DNA from: Prostheceraeus crozeri
Lineage: Eukaryota > Platyhelminthes > Polycladida > Euryleptidae
Length of the DNA: 64,000 nt
Reading direction: 5' to 3'
Assembly (NCBI GenBank): GCA_907163375.1
Contig: CAJQUW010002137.1
Coordinates: forward strand, 124,001-188,000
In this document: one piece after another, positions 23,119 to 34,790 of the stretch
Layout: every line of letters starts with the position of its first letter
Position numbering within the stretch: the first letter of the stretch is position 1
Made by a program: the position numbers and the translations under genes
The notes under the pieces: model-generated
The model's input: only the letters and a program-made list of their open reading frames with translations
Database searches by the model: none
Told to the model about the DNA's origin: nothing

Positions 23119-25701
23119 GAGTTTGTACAGTGCTCTAACCGATGGAAGAGTGTTCTACTAATCCAGTCTGAGTTTGAACACACACTTCTCCGACACTCCA
23201 GCACTCCTACGACCGGTAAATACCGGTTATTGTACAGTAACTACAAGAATACTGCCCATATATGAACAAATCAATTGGTGCTACATGGAAAATGAGTTTG
23301 TACAGTGCTCTAACCGGTGGAAGAGTGTTCTACTAATCCAGTCTGAGTTTGAACACACACTTCTCCGACACTCCAGCACTCCTACGACCGGTAAATACCG
23401 GTTATTGTACAGTAACTACAAGAATACTGCCCATTTATGAACAAATCAATTGGTGCTACATGGAAAATGAGTTAGTACAGTGCTCTAACCGGTGGAAGAG
23501 TGTTCTACTAATCCAGTCTGAGTTTGAACACACACTTCTCCGACACTCCAGCACTCCTACGACCGGTAAATACCGGTTATTGTACAGTAACTACAAGAAT
23601 ACTGCCCATTTATGAACAAATCAATTGGTGCTACATGGAAAATGAGTTAGTACAGTGCTCTAACCGGTGGAAGAGTGCTCTACTAATCCAGTCTGAGTTT
23701 GAACACACACTTCTCCGACACTCCAGCACTCCTACGACCGGTAAATACCGGTTATTGTACAGTAACTACAAGAATACTGCCCATATATGAACAAATCAAT
23801 TGGTGCTACATGGAAAATGAGTTTGTACAGTGCTCTAACCGGTGGAAGAGTGTTCTACTAATCCAGTCTGAGTTTGAACACACACTTCTCCGACACTCCA
23901 GCACTCCTACGACCGGTAAATACCGGTTATTGTACAGTAACTACAAGAATACTGCCCATTTATGAACAAATCAATTGGTGCTACATGGAAAATGAGTTTG
24001 TACAGTGCTCTAACCGGTGGAAGAGTGCTCTACTAATCCAGTCTGAGTTTGAACACACACTTCTCCGACACTCCAGCACTCCTACGACCGGTAAATACCG
24101 GTTATTGTACAGTAACTACAAGAATACTGCCCATTTATGAACAAATCAATTGGTGCTACATGGAAAATGAGTTAGTACAGTGCTCTAACCGGTGGAAGAG
24201 TGTTCTACTAATCCAGTCTGAGTTTGAACACACACTTCTCCGACACTCCAGCACTCCTACGACCGGTAAATACCGGTTATTGTACAGTAACTACAAGAAT
24301 ACTGCCCATTTATGAACAAATCAATTGGTGCTACATGGAAAATGAGTTTGTACAGTGCTCTAACCGGTGGAAGAGTGCTCTACTAATCCAGTCTGAGTTT
24401 GAACACACACTTCTCCGACACTCCAGCACTCCTACGACCGGTAAATACCGGTTATTGTACAGTAACTACAAGAATACTGCCCATTTATGAACAAATCAAT
24501 TGGTGCTACATGGAAAATGAGTTAGTACAGTGCTCTAACCGGTGGAAGAGTGTTCTACTAATCCAGTCTGAGTTTGAACACACACTTCTCCGACACTCCA
24601 GCACTCCTACGACCGGTAAATACCGGTTATTGTACAGTAACTACAAGAACACTGCCCATTTATGAACAAATCAATTGGTGCTACATGGAAAATGAGTTTG
24701 TACAGTGCTCTAACCGGTGGAAGAGTGTTCTACTAATCCAGTCTGAGTTTGAACACACACTTCTCCGACACTCCAGCACTCCTACGACCGGTAAATACCT
24801 GTTATTGTACAGTAACTACAAGAATACTGCCCATTTATGAACAAATCAATTGGTGCTACATGGAAAATGAGTTTGTACAGTGCTCTAACCGGTGGAAGAG
24901 TGTTCTACTAATCCAGTCTGAGTTTGAACACACACTTCTCCGACACTCCAGCACTCCTACGACCGGTAAATACCGGTTATTGTACAGTAACTACAAGAAT
25001 ACTGCCCATTTATGAACAAATCAATTGGTGCTACATGGAAAATGAGTTTGTACAGTGCTCTAACCGGTGGAAGAGTGTTCTACTAATCCAGTCTGAGTTT
25101 GAGTTTGAACACACACTTCTCCGACACTCCAGCACTCCTACGACCGGTAAATACCGGTTATTGTACAGTAACTACAAGAATACTGCCCATTTATGAACAA
25201 ATCAATTGGTGCTACATGGAAAATGAGTTTGTACAGTGCTCTAACCGGTGGAAGAGTGCTCTACTAATCCAGTCTGAGTTTGAACACACACTTCTCCGAC
25301 ACTCCAGCACTCCTACGACCGGTAAATACCGGTTATTGTACAGTAACTACAAGAATACTGCCCATTTATGAACAAATCAATTGGTGCTACATGGAAAATG
25401 AGTTAGTACAGTGCTCTAACCGGTGGAAGAGTGTTCTACTAATCCAGTCTGAGTTTGAACACACACTTCTCCGACACTCCAGCACTCCTACGACCGGTAA
25501 ATACCGGTTATTGTACAGTAACTACAAGAATACTGCCCATTTATGAACAAATCAATTGGTGCTACATGGAAAATGAGTTTGTACAGTGCTCTAACCGGTG
25601 GAAGAGTGTTCTACTAATCCAGTCTGAGTTTAAACACACACTTCTCCGACACTCCAGCACTCCTACGACCGGTAAATACCGGTTATTGTACAGTAACTAC
25701 A
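23119..25701 (+). repeat. 175-bp tandem array, left arm (about 14.7 units)
   Basis: The marker GAGTTWGTACAG starts at 23119, 23294, 23469, 23644, 23819, 23994, 24169, 24344, 24519, 24694, 24869, 25044, 25225, 25400 and 25575: steps of 175, except one of 181 caused by a 6-base duplication near 25099. Units are almost identical; the main alternatives are T/A in the marker and TT/CT before CTACTAATCC. Each unit contains two ACCGGT sites four bases apart. Because 175 is not a multiple of three, the repeated 88-codon frames are not a repeat protein. Confidence 0.95.
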
Positions 25702-28700
25702 TCATCGATGCGATGGTTTTGTTTCAAAATTCAATTGTCGGTTGAATCGCTATCTTCCACCAGTGAAACGAGTTGAAGCAATATTCTGTTTCAAGAAATG
25801 TTATTGTTCATCAAAATATGAACTCTGCTGAGAATGGTGCACAAAACTCTGGAAAAAGCCCGAGTACTTCATAACGGTCACGGGTGAAAAGCTTGATGTA
25901 GGCGGTACTCCAAAAATCAATAGCTGCACCAAATTCAAATGCTGACAAGGGAGAAGGACGACAGATGAATATCGAGTTCTCAATTTTTACATACTCTATT
26001 ACAGTAGGAAGCACAGCATAGAAAGGTCAGATAGGATAAAAATGACTTGCAACATTTGTGCAATGAAGACCGAATATCTTAGATGCGATGATGATCGGAC
26101 AGTCCGAGGCGGATATAGAAAAACAACTACAAGGTATAGAAAAGAGGAACATATCTGAAAATGCCTGTTCTAAGTTGTGTCAACCAATTGTAGTCAAAAC
26201 AATTACAAATGCACTTAAAAATCACCGCAAAAAACAGCAATCTTGATAATTAGTGTTGCTTGTAATTCATCACTAATATCTGGAAAACAATCGAAGGTAT
26301 AATAAATGTAACAACTGGATATACTAGCTGATAGGACGAAACAATGGAAACCGTAGAATACAAAGGGAAAAGGTTTGTCTGCATATGTGAATTTAAGGTA
26401 CCGCGGTTATGTATAAGTAAAATCCGGAAAACAATCAAAGGTATTGTTAAGAAGACCGATTGCAGACATAATGTCGTATATTTCATTAACACAGCATTAC
26501 GTTAAAATCGAGACCATCACTCACTACACAAAGGTCTGAACAGCAGTCCACGATCATGTGCATAGCTGAAACACAGTGAATCTCAAGTGTCATGGAAATC
26601 TCACGTCACAGGTATAAAAGTAAGAATTGTACAGGCTTGCGTATAGCCTATACGATGAACCTTAAATGACCAAAAATGTGACCAAGCGATAAAGTTTTTA
26701 AAATACAAAAGGAAATGGTCGGGATAAGATTAATTACAACAAATTTCATGAATGCTCATGACAAGCGGTATAAAGTAGTGGTCAAAATATTTCAATTTCG
26801 TGTTCACACTCAAAAAATGTTGAAGACTTATCGCTCAAACATGAGAGCAGGGGAGTCATAATCGTAGTTGTTGAACAGACGCTCTCTGTAATCAGTCACG
26901 CATGTTCAGATACACTACATGCTCACTAAGTTGATAATTTGAATAATTTCAAATGAAAGAATGTGATCACCAGATGTCTTAACGAGCGTGTAGAAGGCAA
27001 CCTACTGATTTTCAAGTTATGTCGTTATATCGTACAACCCAAAGTATAGCTCCTTCAAATGAAATATGCGTTACATTGCAATAACCGCAATGTAGGTTAT
27101 AAACCTTGTATGTAGGTTCAACACAACTGATAGAAATAGGAACTTGATTTTCTGAACCTTAACTGATGATGTTAATCACCGGATGTATCAAAAATTGTAC
27201 CACAGTCAGGCAGGCTAGTTAGGTTCTCAGTTCAGTAGCCATAAAATGTTGACATATAAAACTTACGGGATATATTCATTGCTAATCTCATTTTTGTTGA
27301 TTTGTTCATCGTCAAATATTTGAACAATTAGATCTTTTCATGTGCTAATACTAATTAAATGATGCTGTATAAATGAGCGTAAACCTAGCAAACTTACATA
27401 TTACTTCATTTTCCTATGTGAAAGTTTGTAATTCTATGTGCCATTTAAACATAAACAGCCGCGAATAGATTAAGAAATACAAATACACGCATTTCGCTGC
27501 AAAAGATGGAATTTCGACCTTCAGTCATCCGCCAAATTTTTAAATCAACATGTGATAGTTAAGTGACCTTGATCGTTGATTGTAGATGAAAATATTGAAC
27601 ATGCAGTGTATAAAAATATTGCAGGATTATAATTACGATAGGCTGGCTTGGGGAAATGCATCATTAGGTAAATGCGATTAGGTTGTAGCCCAAACCAATA
27701 GCTCATAGCCAAGAAACCGTTAAGTTTGCATCCATATGTGCCTGCATATAGCCAATCTCTTAGATTGGCAGATAGCCAATATCTAAGGCATTTTATTTCG
27801 CAAAAGTATTGCATGCCACCCTGGCACTTGGTGAAAGATTTGGCAGTTTTTGAAAATTGGGCCTTATTTGCTTTACTCTGCAACAAATTTTGTTTGCTGT
27901 CAAGAGAAGCAAGCTGGAATTAAATATGGGCGACCTTTTATATCACAGTAAGATGTCAAGTTCATCCACACGAAATAGCGGATTCGATCGAATACCTCTT
28001 CATTATTCACGTAGCCCGATCGATTTTGGTAGTGAAAACCAGGTCCGGGGTAAATGCGACAAGGCCCATCGAGATAGGTGCGACAACGTGCAAAATTTTG
28101 ATTTTTGTCGCTTAAGTTTTTGATACACTCCTGCATGTGTCAATAAAATCGTCACCAACATATTTTGAAATCATAGATGTCTCAAACGACAATAGGGTGC
28201 AATGCTCAAGATCCAAGCTTGTTTCGAGTTCATGGATTTCGATCGATTAATAGCTAGGTGCCATTTCAAGTCAATCAAACGAAAGGATCTACGTCCAGAA
28301 AGAACGAGAAACCTTTACGATATTTAGGCCTAATTCTGATATTCTTTTCTCTAATGCGCTCGTATATTTCTAAAATAGGCTAATTCTGTTTTTGAACGTA
28401 TATCAGTTGTAGCATTTCATGCATGTATCCTATTTAAAAATAGGCCTATTCAGCTTCAAAATACGCTTACATACTATAAACACTGCCCATTTTTATCTCA
28501 CATAAACATAAATCTACACTAGGTGACATGCCAAGCGTTATTCAGGCGCAATTACGGAACACCCCAAACATCCGTGGTTAAGGACATTCTATTCTTCTAC
28601 CCGCGTATATATGCGCTGCACTAAGAGTCAGAAATCACTTGATCTGATGCTGTTAAAACATGGGAGATGTTTAAGAATACGCGCGGGCGAGCGTTTATAG

Positions 28701-28746
28701 TTTGCGCGTCGTCCACGGTTGTCTGCGCTGCCACTTGAACCACTAA
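25702..28746. other. Foldback element centre, non-coding
   Basis: 3 kb with no open frame above about 115 codons and no recognised domain. A degenerate repeat of GGAAAACAATC-AAGGTAT lies near 26282 and 26425. It may be a captured genomic segment or a decayed internal region. Confidence 0.5.
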
Positions 28747-29536
28747 GCTGGAGTGTCGGAGAAGTGTGTGTTCAAACTCAGACTGGATTAGTAGAACACT
28801 CTTCCACCGGTTAGAGCACTGTACAAACTCATTTTCCATGTAGCACCAATTGATTTGTTCATAAATGGGCAGTATTCTTGTAGTTACTGTACAATAACCG
28901 GTATTTACCGGTCGTAGGAGTGCTGGAGTGTCGGAGAAGTGTGTGTTCAAACTCAGACTGGATTAGTAGAGCACTCTTCCACCGGTTAGAGCACTGTACA
29001 AACTCATTTTCCATGTAGCACCAATTGATTCGTTCATAAATGGGCAGTATTCTTGTAGTTACTGTACAATAACCGGTATTTACCGGTCGTAGGAGTGCTG
29101 GAGTGTCGGAGAAGTGTGTGTTCAAACTCAGACTGGATTAGTAGAACACTCTTCCACCGGTTAGAGCACTGTACAAACTCATTTTCCATGTAGCACCAAT
29201 TGATTTGTTCATAAATGGGCAGTATTCTTGTAGTTACTGTACAATAACCGGTATTTACCGGTCGTAGGAGTGCTGGAGTGTCGGAGAAGTGTGTGTTCAA
29301 ACTCAGACTGGATTAGTAGAGCACTCTTCCATCGGTTAGAGCACTGTACAAACTCATTTTCCATGTAGCACCAATTGATTTGTTCATAAATGGGCAGTAT
29401 TCTTGTAGTTACTGTACAATAACCGGTATTTACCGGTCGTAGGAGTGCTGGAGTGTCGGAGAAGTGTGTGTTCAAACTCAAACTCAGACTGGATTAGTAG
29501 AACACTCTTCCATCGGTTAGAGCACTGTACAAACTC
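28747..29536 (-). repeat. 175-bp tandem array, right arm (about 4.5 units)
   Basis: Inverted units with CTGTACAAACTC at 28819, 28994, 29169, 29344 and 29525. The outermost step is 181, caused by the same 6-base duplication (AAACTC twice, about 29476) found in the left array. The array stops at a different point in the unit from the left array. Confidence 0.95.
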
Positions 29537-29909
29537 ATTTTCCATGTAGCACCAAGAACTTTTCTGGAAAATCTTATCATTTTTTGAAAAAATCGGTTTT
29601 TTGCGGTTTTTTCCGGTTGTTCGTGTAAGGAAAGTGCTGGAAGTTGCTGTACAAACTCAGGTTTTTGCTCTTGTATCTAAATTTTTCCATCGGAATATTG
29701 TACAAACTCGCTAACCAGGTAGCACCAATACTTGCACCAATTTTTCGAATTTAAATTTGAATTTTGAAGGTGAAAGAGTTCGAATTTTGGAAAACTTTTT
29801 GGCTGTACAAACTCTGCGTCATCAGTAGTACCTAAACATGTGGTTTCCTATTCTGTACAAACTCTATTCAAAAAGTTGGTGTTGAAGTTGGTGCTAACTT
29901 CAACGACAT
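29537..29909 (-). repeat. Right inverted-repeat head
   Basis: Inverse of 22745-23118 with few differences (for example CCAGGTAGC for CCATGTAGC near 29715). It ends CTTCAACGACAT. Confidence 0.85.
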
Positions 29910-29918
29910 CAAACGGAC
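29910..29918. repeat. Right 9-bp target duplication of foldback element
   Basis: CAAACGGAC, the same as 22736-22744. Confidence 0.75.
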
Positions 29919-30693
29919 ATTGATGCAATAATAATATATGCGTATATATCCGCCTCTACAAGAAAGCTTTATGCGGTCAACAAATTCTAAGTTCCAATAT
30001 AATATAAGTTTTTCTAGCGATAAAAGTTCAGAGAATTTGATCACTGACTGTGCTGATGGTACGAAATGCTTTGCCTGCGACGTTCAAACTTGATTTAAAA
30101 TCACTCACTGAAGTGATATTTGCTTATTTACTTGTGAAGGAATTCTAGTGATTTGCGACGTCAAATGAGAACTCTCTCCTCTGCTGTTTTAATTCAGATC
30201 TTTTGATTTTACAATGATGACCGCGAGCTGACGTAAAAGAGTCTGAAACTAAAGAATCTAAAAAGAGCTCATTGCTCAGCAAACTTTTCATCGATTTTTC
30301 ATTTCACTGAGTGTTCCTGTACAACGTCAATCAAAATTTATCGCGTGCAGTTATCTTATCAAACAATTATCCACGATCCACTGTCAAATATTCGGGCAGT
30401 AGGTCCTAGGTTGCATTGAAATCCATTACTCATTGCATCTCCAAGCTCCTCGTGTTATATAAACTACCCCATGTAGTGGAACATTCAAGATCTGGAATAA
30501 TTTTGCAACATATACATGTAGGTTGAGGGACACACAGCGCTTCCAAAATTCATGCAGGATATAATACATTTAAGATTCTGGAAACTTTATTTGAGAAAAA
30601 GTAGTGTTTGAACTGCAGGTATAAGTTGCCGGTGATCATTTTTTAACTGTTTAAAGAAAAGTTCGCTATATTTACGTGTATCACAAAACATGC
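29919..30693. other. Unannotated DNA
   Basis: No gene or repeat recognised. Confidence 0.5.
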
Positions 30694-30701
30694 GTGTAGA
30701 T

Positions 30702-31595
30702 CAAGGAATTCGATCGATCGAAATCTTCGATCATGCTCCATTTTTCACCGATCAATCGATCAACGATCATCCCTATTTATAGAAGCGATCGATCGATCAA
30801 CAATCAGAACGCCACGATCATCGATCGATAAACAGAATTCGCAACTATGGAGCAAAGTTTTCTATTCTCAATGCGTTGGCAATCTTGGAAACCGGTAAAA
30901 TGCTGACAGTCGTCATGCTGAATACAAAATTCTGCACAACTACATAACAATCTGCAGCATGTCTGTAAAATATTCATACTGAAGGAGTTCCAATTCTTGT
31001 CAGACGTTTCGATTCATAAAATTGAAAGATTACTAAGTAGCTTGTATTATAAAAGTCTTCCAGATTGTGGAACACAAGTTTCACAGTTGTCAAATATAAA
31101 CAACTTCCAGATTGTGCAATGCAAGCAGCGAGCGCGCGAAGTGCATAATGTCAAAAATTGAATTGAATCAATTGTCTAGCAAAAAGTTACTCGAGCTGGT
31201 GAGGCTTGATGTGCGATCACCGCCCGGATGTAACAAGTCAGCTGTGGAGAAGAATCGCTCCACGGAAGCAGATGCATGCGGCGCTGCTAATGCCTTCATG
31301 GCAAGCGGCAGGATGGCGGGGCAAACATGCGCTTTCATTTTTACCAATCTGCTTTTACTTGTGGCCAAAATATAAGTTTGAAGGAGAGACCTGCTTTTTT
31401 CTGTTTGCAACTATGAAAATCACCACTTGTTGGTGGCCATCATATATGACAAGAAAGAAGACCGGTCGTTCGATCGATCATGAGATAAAACACCGATCGA
31501 TCAATCATTCGATCATGGTGTGGGAGGTGCCAATTGACCGATCATTCGATCAGGCCAAAATAGTGAAAACAGCGATCGATCGTTCGAATACCCTG
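30702..31595 (-). mobile_element. Internally deleted hAT transposon with GATC-rich ends
   Basis: 894 bp. The left end CAAGGAATTCGATCGATCGA matches the inverse right end CAGGGTATTCGAACGATCGA at 17 of 20 bases. The flanks GTGTAGAT (30694-30701) and GTGTGGAT (31596-31603) form an 8-bp duplication with one change. Clusters of (C)GATCGATC lie inside both ends (30709-30835 and 31466-31585), as expected of subterminal transposase sites in hAT elements. Inside is a minus-strand fragment of a hAT transposase. Much shorter than an autonomous hAT (about 2.5-4 kb). Confidence 0.8.
31168..31410 (-). pseudogene. hAT transposase C-terminal (dimerisation) fragment
   Basis: 80 codons, minus strand. The segment LAAPHASASVERFFSTA followed by DRTSSLTSSSNFLLDN resembles the hAT C-terminal dimerisation domain, whose hallmark is a P-x-S-S-x-x-x-E-R-x-F-S block and a downstream R-x-x-L...F-L-x-N. 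Normally this ends a transposase of 600 residues or more; the catalytic RNase-H-like part is absent. It lies centrally in the hAT element 30702-31595, supporting an internal-deletion origin. Confidence 0.65.
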
Positions 31596-31603
31596 GTGTG
31601 GAT

Positions 31604-32227
31604 ACTCTCAAATTGTGTTACATTTACATGCTCTCAATACTACGTTTTAGTTGCATTTACATGACTAAGCAATCTATTCTAGAATGAATGTCGTCAACGA
31701 TCGACATCTGTCTGACTAAATTAACCGACCGGCCGGTGGCCGCTCCCAGCCCAGCGAGAAGTGAAAGATGCTAGAGTAAACAGAGCCATTTTGTGTGAAA
31801 CTTGCTCCCTGTTTTGACCGCATCGTCTCTTTCAGTTCAACGAGTCTTGTGGGCTATGCATACAGATAGACAGAGGCATTCAGATGCCCCGATAACCAAA
31901 ATCACACTCATTGAGGTCAGGTCTTCGTGGAGGCTCCAAAGTAACGTCACAACAAACTCTATGTTATTCTCGAGACCTGAAAAAATGCTCGAAATAATGA
32001 GATTGAATTCACAATGTGCACTTCATTCACTTCACCTTCATTTTTTCATTTGATTTTAGAATGACTAATATGAGATGCGCAATGGTGCAATCGCTCCCTC
32101 CGTTATCCTCATGCGCTTTTAAGGTTCTGTGTGGATTGGGTTAAAATCATAGAGAAAGTATATAGCAGATTAGCACTGAACATCATCAGTCAAAAAAACA
32201 TTAATGAGATTAATTTGTGAAGGGAAG
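31604..32227. other. Unannotated DNA
   Basis: No gene recognised. Confidence 0.5.
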
Positions 32228-32246
32228 CATAGAGTACTCCATGAAA

Positions 32247-33060
32247 CATAGAGTATATAGCGGGTAGGGTGTCGACTCAATGAAATGGCAGCATACACTG
32301 AAAATTTTTATATCAAAAGATTACGCTTTATGCTTAGATTACACTCCTGCAGTCTAAAGAAATATTTGCTCAATCTCTCAGAACCTAAGTTTTTGCAAAT
32401 TATTTCTGTGTTCATATACTAACGATTTAGAACCTCTATATAAGTAGCATGAAACTTATTAGATATCAAAGGGGATGAAGATTACCGGCAGGTAGCTTAA
32501 TTAAGCGAAAATTGAGCTGATTATCAGGGAAATTTTATGATGCAAGTGTAATGCAAGTGTTCATGAAAAAGTTGAGATCTTATTCTTGCTTTCTTGTAAG
32601 AAATTTCAAGTTTTCAATTCGATTTTCATCGGCATGATTTTATGAGTCACTAAATTTAAGTTTCATTTCTTAAATCTGAATAGCAATGTGGACCCATTTA
32701 CATCTCCTAAAGTTTGTTGTAATATTTGTCTTTGATTATGATATCTTGCTCTTTCAGTGGCAAGTTGCTTGTGATATGATCACGCTTAAGAAAGCCCTCT
32801 TGTTAGCAAGGTTGGGCATTAAAATAATAAGTAAATCTAATTTAGAAACTATATTACCTCTCCAAGGTTGGGATCAATGACACGGAAGATTTGTAAAATG
32901 CCATTATTCCTTCTATATTGCTACCATGATCATTCAAGTCCAAATAAATCTCTCTAAAAGAGTAAAAATTTGCATATCTCACATATGGCACTGGGTCTCA
33001 ACTCGAGTTAATTTAATGAAATCGAAACTGTAATTGGAGATTTAATTAATGCTGAGTTGC
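32247..33060 (-). mobile_element. hAT-like MITE family, copy D
   Basis: Begins CATAGAGTATATAGCGGGTAG with internal end GGTAGGGTGTCGACTC, same orientation as copy B. The far end stops at GAGTTGC, where MITE 33063-33281 begins, so the last about 30 bases of the usual end are missing or replaced. A second CATAGAGTA at 32228 hints at a local duplication at the left edge. Confidence 0.65.
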
Positions 33061-33062
33061 TA

Positions 33063-33281
33063 CACTCTAAACCAGCACCTCCTAAATCACACACTAAAGC
33101 AAGACACTATTCGTAACTAATAAAAAAATCCTAAAGCAAAGCGTTTTAGGAGGCTAGAACACTAGGGTTATTGTTCTCTTTAGTATTTCAACATTCTATT
33201 TCACGCAACCTCCTAAAATTCTAGTGTGTCGCGCTTTAGGATGCAGGTTTCCTCGATTTTAGGAGGTGACAGTTTATAGTG
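33063..33281. mobile_element. 219-bp MITE, copy 2
   Basis: Same length as copy 1 (5242-5460), with about ten substitutions. Flanked by TA at 33061-33062 and 33282-33283. It abuts the end of hAT-like copy D. Confidence 0.85.
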
Positions 33282-33283
33282 TA

Positions 33284-34289
33284 TGGTTAAAATGGAATAT
33301 TACTTCTGCATCATCTATTCCATTTCAGGTTCTCCAGTCAGGCAGGACGTTTATTTTGCTTGACAGTGAACTGACATTCTGTCAGAAAGGTTTGTTTGTC
33401 TCAAATATGTTGTGGCAAATGTAAATCTTCATCATTCATTGTGATTCATGAGCATCTGTCAGTCTGATACTGTGTCGCAATTTGAATAAAATGAAAACGG
33501 AAACAGTTTAAAAGGATAATATTTATAGATGAAAATTGATCTTTAATCTGTCATTTTTCTGCAAAACTTTCAGCTGAAGTTAAACGAAACAAATCCACTC
33601 TTTCTATACAGTTTAAGTGATATTGCAAATAAGTAAGTAAATGCTTTTTCAACAATTGGAAATCATAAAATATAGGAAGGAAAGTATCAGGGAAAGAAAA
33701 ATGATAGAAAAGGCAATGACAATAGATTAAGACAAAATTACTTGAAAGGTGCATGCGTGGAAATTCTGTAGTCACGTAACGTTTTCTTTTTATGTTGCTG
33801 AGGGAAAATAAGCTTTGAGAAATACAGACATGCAAGAAATGAATGAGTGAAGCCTTCGAGATGTTCTCACAGTTGGATGCACAAATGACCACTTCGTGGT
33901 AAACGAGAAGGAATGAGCTGATAAGTGGATGTTCAATGATAAAAATGACAAATTTCACAATTGCTGACATTTTTTGTCGATGAAATTAGATATGTTAATT
34001 CTGAATAGCCACATCATTACTTCCGGTTTTCAGAATTTTCTCCTATATCCCTATTTCATTTCTTTTATTCAACCGCTTAAGAAGTGAATTGAGAAACAGC
34101 CTGTGAATCGTGTCCCATTCATTCAACGCTGATGACATGGCTGTCACAGTTTACGCTTTGATAGATCTTTTCATTAGTATAATGTACGTCTTAATTCATT
34201 TTTATTCACCGGAATGATTAATAATCAATAGAGAGAGCATTGACACTAATATCACAAGACATCTTCAGCATTCACCTTAATTAAGAGAC
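33284..34289. other. Unannotated DNA
   Basis: No gene recognised. A 139-codon minus frame (33551-33970) is rich in hydrophobic residues with no motif and is probably fortuitous. Confidence 0.45.
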
Positions 34290-34305
34290 AAATGCATGCA
34301 CTTTG

Positions 34306-34790
34306 ACAACAAAGATCTGTCGCAGTACATTGGATATATGAAAAGAATGACAACTATTAAGTTAATACAGGTCACCAACACCCTTGATTCCCCGACCGCA
34401 CTCGCCTGACCTAGGAATCGAACCGAAGTACGCGGTCGAGACGAGCTCTCACCTTCTCCGCTAGGCCATGCTGACGGTTCAAAAGGAATGCGACTGAAGG
34501 CAGAAGTCATCTCTTAGTGATATCGACAGCTCATTGTCCTATTATTATTGACAGAAAGCTACCAGCATTCATGTTATAGCGAGACAGCGTATCAGCATCC
34601 CATTCGATTACGTCACACAGTAGATTGACAACAAAGGTCTGTCGCAATAAATTGAATGTCTGTCGAGAATGACAGTCCGCGTCTCCACCGCGGACTTCAG
34701 TTCCATTCCTAGGTCAAGTGAGTGCGGTCCGGGAATCAGGGGTGTTGGTATCCTTTATTGACTAAATAGTTTTTATTCTCTTTAGATATT
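34306..34790. mobile_element. Inverted pair of tRNA-derived SINE copies with target duplication
   Basis: The minus-strand unit has box B GGTTCGATTCC at 34414-34424 and box A at 34459-34468. A second, plus-strand partial unit (34677-34790) has a decayed box B (AGTTCCATTCC), the same body, and ends CTCTTTAGATATT. The block sits between imperfect 16-bp repeats AAATGCATGCACTTTG (34290-34305) and AAATGCATGTACTATG (34791-34806), 14 of 16 matching. The pair therefore probably arrived in one event. Confidence 0.7.

Larger units (their letters stand above)
22745..29909. mobile_element. Foldback-type DNA transposon with tandem-repeat ends
   Basis: 7,165 bp. The ends are exact inverted copies, ATGTCGTTGAAGTTAGC, and the element lies between 9-bp direct repeats CAAACGGAC. 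Each end has a unique head (about 370 bp) followed by an array of 175-bp units: nearly 15 on the left, about 4.5 on the right. The centre (25702-28746) has no long ORF and no transposase motif that I can see. Long ends made of tandem repeats with a 9-bp duplication match the architecture of Drosophila Foldback elements and some Mutator-like elements; no sequence relationship is claimed. The copy looks non-autonomous. Near-identity of units suggests recent homogenisation. Confidence 0.85.

Noticed and set aside
23174-25745. Series of near-identical 88-codon frames (MNTHFSDTPALL...)
   Set aside because: They are the same stretch of the 175-bp repeat read over 1.5 units. 175 is not a multiple of three, so the frame cannot continue as a repeat protein.
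22736-29918. Reading the 175-bp arrays as a CRISPR array or a centromeric satellite
   Set aside because: Units are contiguous with no spacers, they occur as two inverted arms with defined tips and a target duplication, and the genome is animal.
31206-31664. 152-codon plus-strand frame over the hAT relic
   Set aside because: It is opposite to the recognisable hAT transposase fragment and runs through GATC-repeat DNA; a shadow frame.
10013-32880. Similar 60-64-codon frames (MWTHLHL...) at 10013 and 32686
   Set aside because: They lie in the same part of MITE copies B and D; the likeness is shared descent of the MITE, and copies A and C do not keep the frame.
33551-33970. 139-codon minus-strand frame as a membrane protein
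   Set aside because: Hydrophobic because of AT-rich composition; no start context, motif or neighbouring exon support.
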